Assembly: GCA_944322145.1 (NCBI GenBank)
Contig: CALUNW010000007.1
Location: forward strand, 62,001-126,000
Length of the DNA: 64,000 bases
Direction of reading: 5' to 3'
Origin: an uncultured Atopobiaceae bacterium
GTDB lineage: Bacteria > Actinomycetota > Coriobacteriia > Coriobacteriales > Atopobiaceae
A program made the translations under genes and the position numbers. Below, one piece after another: positions 57,207-64,000 of this stretch; the first letter of the stretch is position 1; each line of letters opens with the position of its first letter. Below the pieces are notes generated by a model. It did not search any database and was not told the DNA's origin. It saw only the letters and a list, made by a program, of their open reading frames with translations.

Positions 57207-58454
57207 ATGCCGGCGGCGACGAACAAGCTGGCGTCCGGGCTCACCGGGTGCCTCTCCCAGGAGGCCTCCGAGGCCGTGGCAGAGCGCCTGGCCTCGGGGG
57301 CGCTCTCGCCGTTTGCCTGCCGCGACGCCTCCGCCATCCGCCGCGACCCCTGCGACCGCGACCGCGACACGGCGATGCGCCCCGCCTTCGTGCGCGATGC
57401 CGAGAAGCTCATGCACCTGCCGGCCTACAATCGCCTGGCGGGCAAGACGCAGGTCTTCTCGTTCCGCGCCAACGACGACATCTGCCGCCGCGGCCTGCAC
57501 GTGCAGCTCGTGGCGCGCGTCGCCCGCGACATCGGCCGCGCGCTGGGGCTCAACCTCGACCTCATCGAGGCCATCGCGCTGGCGCACGACCTGGGCCACA
57601 CGCCCTTCGGCCACGCCGGCGAGCGCTTCCTGAACGATGTCTACCACGCCCGCACCGGGCGCTGGTTCTATCACAACGTGCAGAGCGTGCGCGTGGTCGA
57701 CGCGCTCGCGGGGCGCAACGTGAGCCTGCAGACCCTCGACGGCGCGCTCTGCCACAACGGCGAGTTCGAGCAGCAGAGCTTCGAGACGAGCGGCCTTGCG
57801 GAGTTCGACACCTTCGACCGCGTGGTCGAGGCGTGCTGGGAGCACGGCGACGAGACCATCGCCCACCTGCGGCCCATGACGCTCGAGGGCTGCGTGGTGC
57901 GCGTCTCCGACATCATCGCCTACGTGGGCAAGGACCGCCAGGACGCCATCCGCGCCGGCCTCTGCGCCGAGGACACCTTCGACGACGGCCTGGGCGGCGC
58001 CTACAACGCCTGGGCGCTCTCTGCCTTCGTGGCCGACGTCGTCGAGCACAGCGTGGGTCGCGACCGCATCGAGATGAGCGCCGAGGGCTTTGCCGAGATG
58101 CGTCGCGCCAAGCGCGAGAACTACGAGAAGATCTACGGCGCCGGCGAGGTCAACGGCGACTTCTCCCACGAGGTGGCCGAGCTCTTCGGGCGGCTCTACG
58201 AGCACGAGCTTGCCGCGCTTTCCGCCGGCGACGAGTCCGCGGCGATCTTCGCGCACCACGTGCTGCCCTGCGAGCGGCGCCTCGCGTTCTACGGGCGCAG
58301 CTACGACTGGGAGCGCGACCCGGACCAGACCGTGGTGGACTTCATCTCCTCGATGACCGACGACTACTTCATGGCCACCTGCGAGGCGCTGTTCCCCGAC
58401 GCTGCCGGGCTCTTCCCGAGCCGCGGGTACTTCTCGGCCGGCGTCCGCGCGTAG
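57207..58454 (+). CDS. dgt: HD-domain dGTPase-like phosphohydrolase
   Basis: 415 residues, ATG at 57207 with a weak ribosome site, probably coupled to the upstream gene. The HD metal site is AIALAHDLGHTPFGHAGER. Upstream, KLMHLPAYNRLAGKTQVFSF and the RGLHVQLVARVARDIG helix correspond to the R-L-x-KTQVF and RxxHSLEV segments of dGTPases. The usual RTRLTHS is changed to RRGLHVQ, keeping the His. It hydrolyses dGTP, or a related dNTP, to nucleoside plus triphosphate. Convergent with the PRD regulator gene. Confidence 0.88.
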   Translation: MPAATNKLASGLTGCLSQEASEAVAERLASGALSPFACRDASAIRRDPCDRDRDTAMRPAFVRDAEKLMHLPAYNRLAGKTQVFSFRANDDICRRGLHVQLVARVARDIGRALGLNLDLIEAIALAHDLGHTPFGHAGERFLNDVYHARTGRWFYHNVQSVRVVDALAGRNVSLQTLDGALCHNGEFEQQSFETSGLAEFDTFDRVVEACWEHGDETIAHLRPMTLEGCVVRVSDIIAYVGKDRQDAIRAGLCAEDTFDDGLGGAYNAWALSAFVADVVEHSVGRDRIEMSAEGFAEMRRAKRENYEKIYGAGEVNGDFSHEVAELFGRLYEHELAALSAGDESAAIFAHHVLPCERRLAFYGRSYDWERDPDQTVVDFISSMTDDYFMATCEALFPDAAGLFPSRGYFSAGVRA

Positions 58455-58465
58455 CGCGGCGTTCC

Positions 58466-60418
58466 CTACTCCGCCTCGCCCGCGAAGGCCTCGACGAACT
58501 CCTCGAAGGAGTCGGTCTTCATGAGGGCCACGGTCTTGTCCACGGACGAGAAGAACTCCACGATCAGGTCGAACGCGTCGCGGAAATACGTCATGTCCTC
58601 CTTGGCGATGCCGATCATCATCACGAAGTGCACGTCGCGCCCGCCCCAGTCGAGCGGGGCATCGTTGTGGAGTACGGCGATGAAGGAGCGTCGGGCATAG
58701 ACGCCCAGGGAGTGGGGGAGTGCGAGCTCGTCGACAAAGGCGGTGGACGAGGCGTTCTCCCTCAGGTGCACGTCCTGGACGAACTCGGCGTCGGCGTATC
58801 CGAGCTGCATGGCAAGGCCACCCAGATAGTCGATATAGGCGTCGCGCCCGCCCTCCAGGCGCAGATTGCGTCGGAACAGCTCGGGCGCAAGCATGCCGCG
58901 CAGGAACTGGCGCGCGTGGCTCGTCTGCTTGCTGTCAATCACCGCGTCGAGGCGCTCGCGGATGGCGCGCTCCCCACGCTTGGTAAGGATGGGCCCCACG
59001 CAGACGCGCTCGCCCGAAGCGGGCACGACGTTGTGCATGGCGATGACGAGGTCGCACTCGGGACGACGGCCGAGGTACTCGCGCTCGTTCATGATGCCCA
59101 CCACCGTGGCGTCGCCGTCGAGCACGCGCTTGATGTCGGCGACGAGCTGGTTGGCGAAGTCGTGGTACTGGCCCACCACGATGACGCAGGTCGCGACGTT
59201 GCTCGTCTCGGAGCAGCGCTCAAGGTAGGCGCCGATGTGGAACGCGATGAACGCGATCTCGTTCTCGTCCATCTCGCAGCCGAGCGCCCGGGAGAAGCGG
59301 TGCGCAAAGTGGACCGCCATGTCGTAGACGGGCGCGTAGTCGCGCTTGATCTGGGCGGCCAGCGGGTTGGGGTAGCTCACGTGGTACGCGGCGCGCTGGT
59401 AGGCGTTGTACATGTGGAGCGTGAGCTGCAAAAGCAGCGCCTCGTCAAAGGCGGGGATGCCGTAGCGCGCGGCGGTCTCGTCGGCGATCTGCTTGACGAG
59501 GTCGAGAAACTCTTGGTCGATGAGGCGCGCAAGGGACTCGAGGCTCAGGTCGCCGTAGTCGTAGCGCTCCACGGAAAGGGCGATGAGAAGGACGATCTGC
59601 CGGTAATCCGTCTCGGGAATCTTGCAGCCGAAGCGCTCCTCAACGTAACGCGCGAAGCGGTCGGCGCAGCGGATGATCTCGTTTCTCTGGCTGAACTCCT
59701 CGAGCATTCGGTCGACGTCGATGAGGTCGTCGCGCTCGGCGAGGCGGTGGTCCGACTGCAGGCGGATGACGATCACGAGGACGTGCATCAACAGGTTGTT
59801 GAGCGAGAAGTCGTTGATGAGCAGGTCAGAGCGTTGGCAGATTTCAACCAGGCTTGAGGCGATCTCGTGGACGTCGAAGTCGGGGAAGAGCCCCTCGAGC
59901 GTCTCTGCGGACGAGAAGTACCCGCCCGCGTCATGCGTGGCGAGAAACCCGAGCAGCCGCCGCTTGTCCTGCTCGTTGCCGATGAGGCGCATCGTGAAGC
60001 TGTGCGTGTCAATGGCGAGGCCAAACTGCCCGACGAGCTTCCTCACGCCGGGCAGGACGCCGCTCGAGAGGGTGCTCTCGGAAATGTGCAGGTCGTCGGC
60101 GAGGTCGAAGACCGAGACGCCCTCACGCGCGTTGACCAGCCGCGAGAGGACATAGTTGCGCCGCACGACCCCGGACTGCTCGGAATCCTGGCGTCCGCGG
60201 CCCTCCAAGGCATGGGCGCGGTCGGACGCGAGGCGATACCCGTCGTTGGAGGACTCGATGCGCTGAACGCCCTGACGGTTGATCTCGGCGACGTAGTTTC
60301 TGATCGTGCGCTCGCTGGTGTCGAGCATCTTGGCAAGCATGGCGGCGCTCACCCAGGAGTTTGCGTGCTCCAGGACGTAGACCAGCCGATCGATCCTGTC
60401 GGACTTCTTGCTTGCCAT
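58466..60418 (-). CDS. PRD-domain PTS-responsive activator (LicR/ManR-like)
   Basis: 650 residues; the ATG at 60418 follows GAAGGG. Order of domains: HTH_11 (about 5-60, SAAMLAKMLDTSERTIRNYV), a second Mga-like HTH (~90-150), two PRDs (~195-405) with His in AFIAFHIGAYLERC, an EIIB-like domain (CVIVVGQYHDFANQLVADIK) and a C-terminal EIIA domain whose His lies in DELALPHSLGVYARR. Phosphorylation of these domains by HPr and the operon EIIB switches such activators. It is divergent from the lac/cel-type PTS operon and is its likely activator through tandem GGAAAAAC sites. Confidence 0.92.
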   Translation of the reverse strand: MASKKSDRIDRLVYVLEHANSWVSAAMLAKMLDTSERTIRNYVAEINRQGVQRIESSNDGYRLASDRAHALEGRGRQDSEQSGVVRRNYVLSRLVNAREGVSVFDLADDLHISESTLSSGVLPGVRKLVGQFGLAIDTHSFTMRLIGNEQDKRRLLGFLATHDAGGYFSSAETLEGLFPDFDVHEIASSLVEICQRSDLLINDFSLNNLLMHVLVIVIRLQSDHRLAERDDLIDVDRMLEEFSQRNEIIRCADRFARYVEERFGCKIPETDYRQIVLLIALSVERYDYGDLSLESLARLIDQEFLDLVKQIADETAARYGIPAFDEALLLQLTLHMYNAYQRAAYHVSYPNPLAAQIKRDYAPVYDMAVHFAHRFSRALGCEMDENEIAFIAFHIGAYLERCSETSNVATCVIVVGQYHDFANQLVADIKRVLDGDATVVGIMNEREYLGRRPECDLVIAMHNVVPASGERVCVGPILTKRGERAIRERLDAVIDSKQTSHARQFLRGMLAPELFRRNLRLEGGRDAYIDYLGGLAMQLGYADAEFVQDVHLRENASSTAFVDELALPHSLGVYARRSFIAVLHNDAPLDWGGRDVHFVMMIGIAKEDMTYFRDAFDLIVEFFSSVDKTVALMKTDSFEEFVEAFAGEAE

Positions 60419-60482
60419 GACCCGCCCTTCATTGGTCTGATTCGAACGCTTCCGCCCGATTCTACCCAACAAGCAGGCGCCG

Positions 60483-60581
60483 GGAAAAACAACGCCTTTT
60501 CCGTGCGCCCGGAAAAACGGAGGCCTTTCCGGGGTGCGGAAAAAAGTGTGTTGGAGATGTGTGCGAGTATCTTCGTATAGT
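60483..60581 (+). promoter_or_regulatory. Tandem activator sites and promoter of the PTS operon
   Basis: GGAAAAACAACGCCTTTTCC (60483-60502) and GGAAAAACGGAGGCCTTTCC (60511-60530) are 28 bases apart, and a third half-site GGAAAAAAG starts at 60538. Then TTGGAG (60551-60556) and TATAGT (60576-60581) with a long 19-base spacer suggest an activator-dependent promoter. Confidence 0.6.
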
Positions 60582-60654
60582 GCAGTCAGGCTTTACGGTG
60601 CACGAGCCGGCACGCGCACCACGCAGAAGCACACCCTCAGGAAAGGAGCCAGAA

Positions 60655-60981
60655 ATGGCCGACCAGAACGGAACCACGCGCATCCTGCTCGCGTGCGGCA
60701 TCGGCGCCTCGACGGGCTTCATGGCTGCCGGCATGCGCAAGGTCGCCAAGGAGAAGGGGCTCGACTGCACGATCAAGGCCGTGAGCAAGTCCGAGATCAT
60801 GGACTACGCCGACAAGATCGACGTGCTGCTCCTTGGCCCGCACTTCGCGAGCGAGGTGCCCGAGATCCAGGCGCAGGTCGCCCCGTACGGCGTCAAGGTC
60901 ATGGCGATCGACCCCGACTACTACGCCGCCCTCGACGGCGAGGGCATCCTCGAGGATGCCTACGACCTGCTCGAAGAGTAG
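60655..60981 (+). CDS. PTS EIIB component, lactose/cellobiose family
   Basis: 108 residues; the ATG at 60655 follows AAAGGAG. The phospho-Cys lies in ILLACGIGASTGFMAAGMRK, and LLLGPHFASEVPEIQAQV follows the IIB-Lac fold. EIIB passes phosphate from EIIA to the incoming sugar. First gene of EIIB-EIIC-EIIA-GH1. The active-site wording CGIGAST differs a little from the usual CSAGMST. Confidence 0.93.
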   Translation: MADQNGTTRILLACGIGASTGFMAAGMRKVAKEKGLDCTIKAVSKSEIMDYADKIDVLLLGPHFASEVPEIQAQVAPYGVKVMAIDPDYYAALDGEGILEDAYDLLEE

Positions 60982-60990
60982 GGGGCAAGC

Positions 60991-62307
60991 ATGCTTCAGA
61001 AAATCATGACCTCGGTCCAGAACTGGATCACCGAGCACATCGTCCCCGTCATGAACAAGCTGACGGCGACTTACTGGTTTGGCGTCATCTCCGACGCGGT
61101 CCTCTACATCGTCCCGTTCTCGATGGTGAGCGCCATCCCGAGCCTGTGGAACATCGCCCGCAGGTTCTGGACGTTCCTCCCCGACATCTCGCCCATCACG
61201 ACCTACTCCTTCGGCCTCGTGGGCATGTTCATGGCCTTCATCATCCCGTACAACGTTGCGGTGAAGGAGAACCGCAAGGACCGCGCCATGATCGCGGGCT
61301 TCACGGGCATCGGCACCTACATGCTCTGCATGAACCCCACGGTCCTCGAGGACGGCTCCTACGCCTTCCAGATGTCCATGTTCGGCGCAGGCGGCATGTT
61401 TACCGCCATGGTCCTGGGCTTTGTCGTGGGCTTCATCTACAAGCGCATGGCCCGCATGAGCTTCTTCGGTGAGGACTCGCTCATCCCGGACTTCGTCAAG
61501 AACTGGTTCGACAACATCATCTCCGTGCTGCTGTCCCTGTTCATCGGCTGGCTCGTGACCTACATCGGCCAGATCGACGTCTTCACCATGGTCGGCATCA
61601 TCCTCTCGCCGGTCACGAGCTTCGCCCAGACGCTTCCCGGCACGATCGCCATCCCGCTCGTCATGGACACGTTCTACTTCTTCGGCATCTCCGGCTGGGT
61701 CTTCTCGCCCGTGCAGCAGTCCATCCAGAAGTCCGCGCTCGCCGAGAACATGGAGCTCGCCGCTGCCGGTCTTGCCCCGGTGAACATCAACGCCTACGGC
61801 ATCACCCGCTACATCATGATTGGCGGCGAGGGCGCCACGCTTCCCTTGGCCTTCTACATGCTCTTCGCCAAGTCCAAGAAGAACCGCACGCTCGGCCGCG
61901 CCACGATCGTCCCCTCGATCTTCAACATCAACGAGCCGCTGATCTTCTCGACCGTCGTCGCCAACCCGTTCCTGTTCATTCCGATGGTGCTCCAGGCCAT
62001 CATCCTGCCCGCCAACGCCTACCTCTGGATGAGCATGGGCTGGGCCGGCCTGCACGTGGAGAACTTCGATATGAACTTCCTGCCCAACGCCATCTCCGCG
62101 TTCTTCATGTCGGGCGGCAACTGGGGCAACGTCGCGCTGGTCTGCGTCAACCTGCTGATTGCCGCCATCCTCTGGTTCCCGTTCTTCAAGGCGGCGGACA
62201 ACTACCAGGCCAAGGTCGAGGACGAGCAGGCCGCCGAGAAGGCCGCGAAGAAGGCCGCCAAGAAGGCCGCCCGCGAGGCTGCCAAGGCCGCCGCGCTCGC
62301 CGAGTAA
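60991..62307 (+). CDS. PTS EIIC component, lactose/cellobiose family
   Basis: 438 residues, ATG after AGGGGGCAAGC, nine bases after EIIB. Ten or so hydrophobic helices with family wording AISDAVLYIVPF-like start (WFGVISDAVLYIVPFSMVSA), VIPYNVAVKENRKD and FNINEPLIFSTVVANPFLFI, which lines the sugar path. The C-terminus is a Lys/Ala-rich helix (EKAAKKAAKKAAREAAKAAA) of uncertain use. It imports and presents a beta-glucoside, probably cellobiose-like, for phosphorylation. Confidence 0.95.
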   Translation: MLQKIMTSVQNWITEHIVPVMNKLTATYWFGVISDAVLYIVPFSMVSAIPSLWNIARRFWTFLPDISPITTYSFGLVGMFMAFIIPYNVAVKENRKDRAMIAGFTGIGTYMLCMNPTVLEDGSYAFQMSMFGAGGMFTAMVLGFVVGFIYKRMARMSFFGEDSLIPDFVKNWFDNIISVLLSLFIGWLVTYIGQIDVFTMVGIILSPVTSFAQTLPGTIAIPLVMDTFYFFGISGWVFSPVQQSIQKSALAENMELAAAGLAPVNINAYGITRYIMIGGEGATLPLAFYMLFAKSKKNRTLGRATIVPSIFNINEPLIFSTVVANPFLFIPMVLQAIILPANAYLWMSMGWAGLHVENFDMNFLPNAISAFFMSGGNWGNVALVCVNLLIAAILWFPFFKAADNYQAKVEDEQAAEKAAKKAAKKAAREAAKAAALAE

Positions 62308-62329
62308 GTTACGCAACGTCTGAGGTATC

Positions 62330-62356
62330 GCGCCCCGGCCCGGCCGGCCGGGGCGC
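62330..62356 (+). other. GC-rich hairpin between EIIC and EIIA genes
   Basis: GCGCCCCGGCC (62330-62340) pairs with GGCCGGGGCGC (62346-62356). It has no T tract and may tune the relative amount of EIIA and the hydrolase or stabilise the EIIC message. Confidence 0.55.
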
Positions 62357-62377
62357 ACGGAAGAGGGAGTACCCAAA

Positions 62378-64000
<1,623 letters not shown>

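Overview
The window is 64 kb of a GC-rich (roughly two thirds G+C), gene-dense bacterial chromosome. I judge it to be an actinobacterium of class Coriobacteriia, close to Olsenella and other Atopobiaceae. This rests on codon use, an anaerobe or fermenter gene set (PTS sugar uptake, several Feo ferrous-iron systems, no respiratory genes seen), a GlnR-like regulator, and intergenic regions full of palindromic repeats and the oligomer CGAGAAGAAC. It is inference, since no rRNA or marker gene is present. I see no tRNA, rRNA, CRISPR array, transposase or prophage.

Layout. 1-7.4 kb: a Cache-fused MscS channel (cut by the left edge), then a MarR regulator with a heterodimeric ABC exporter, a CrcB fluoride channel and a flavin-reductase-like protein. 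7.5-13 kb: a polysaccharide flippase, PEP carboxylase and a PPK2 polyphosphate kinase. 13-19 kb: an iron block (feoA, feoA, feoB, later a FeoB-associated Cys-rich peptide), a ZIP metal transporter, a candidate iron-regulated small RNA, and gpmA. 19-25.4 kb: a nitrogen or amino-acid block with a glutamine-synthetase-like protein that has lost most metal ligands, two amino-acid binding lipoproteins, a permease with an unusual extracytoplasmic domain, its ATPase, and an atypical GlnR-like regulator. 25.6-37.6 kb: HtrA protease, DUF2130 protein, Dxs, DegV, a FeoA-FeoB fusion, LOG-family protein, a 35-residue membrane peptide, a VTT membrane protein, an HPr-like protein and a DNA glycosylase. 37.6-44.6 kb: sucrose hydrolase with a LacI regulator, then LysR, class II aldolase, DhaL, DhaK and a small VOC-like protein. 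44.9-49.8 kb: argC-argJ-argB-argD. 49.9-58.5 kb: UMF1-type transporter, phospholipase-C-like protein, orphan Vsr nuclease, PPP phosphatase, an SGNH-GNAT fusion, an ATP-grasp-like protein and a dGTPase-like HD protein. 58.5-64 kb: a PRD regulator divergent from a lactose/cellobiose-type PTS (EIIB, EIIC, EIIA) and a 6-phospho-beta-glucosidase cut by the right edge.

How they work together. The feo genes, the Cys-rich FeoB partner and the putative sRNA share a GTT-N10-AAC-like box over or beside their -10 elements, suggesting one iron regulon; the separate FeoAB fusion lacks it. The PTS proteins import and phosphorylate a beta-glucoside that the GH1 enzyme would cleave, under control of the divergent PRD activator. 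ScrB and the LacI protein form a sucrose module. ArgCJBD carry out the acetylated middle steps of arginine synthesis.

The most unusual features are the GS pseudoenzyme, the candidate iron sRNA, and several families of 35-230 bp imperfect palindromes that fill many of the longer intergenic gaps. Some families share not only arms but also a conserved loop motif. All family calls come from reading motifs by eye; no database search was possible.
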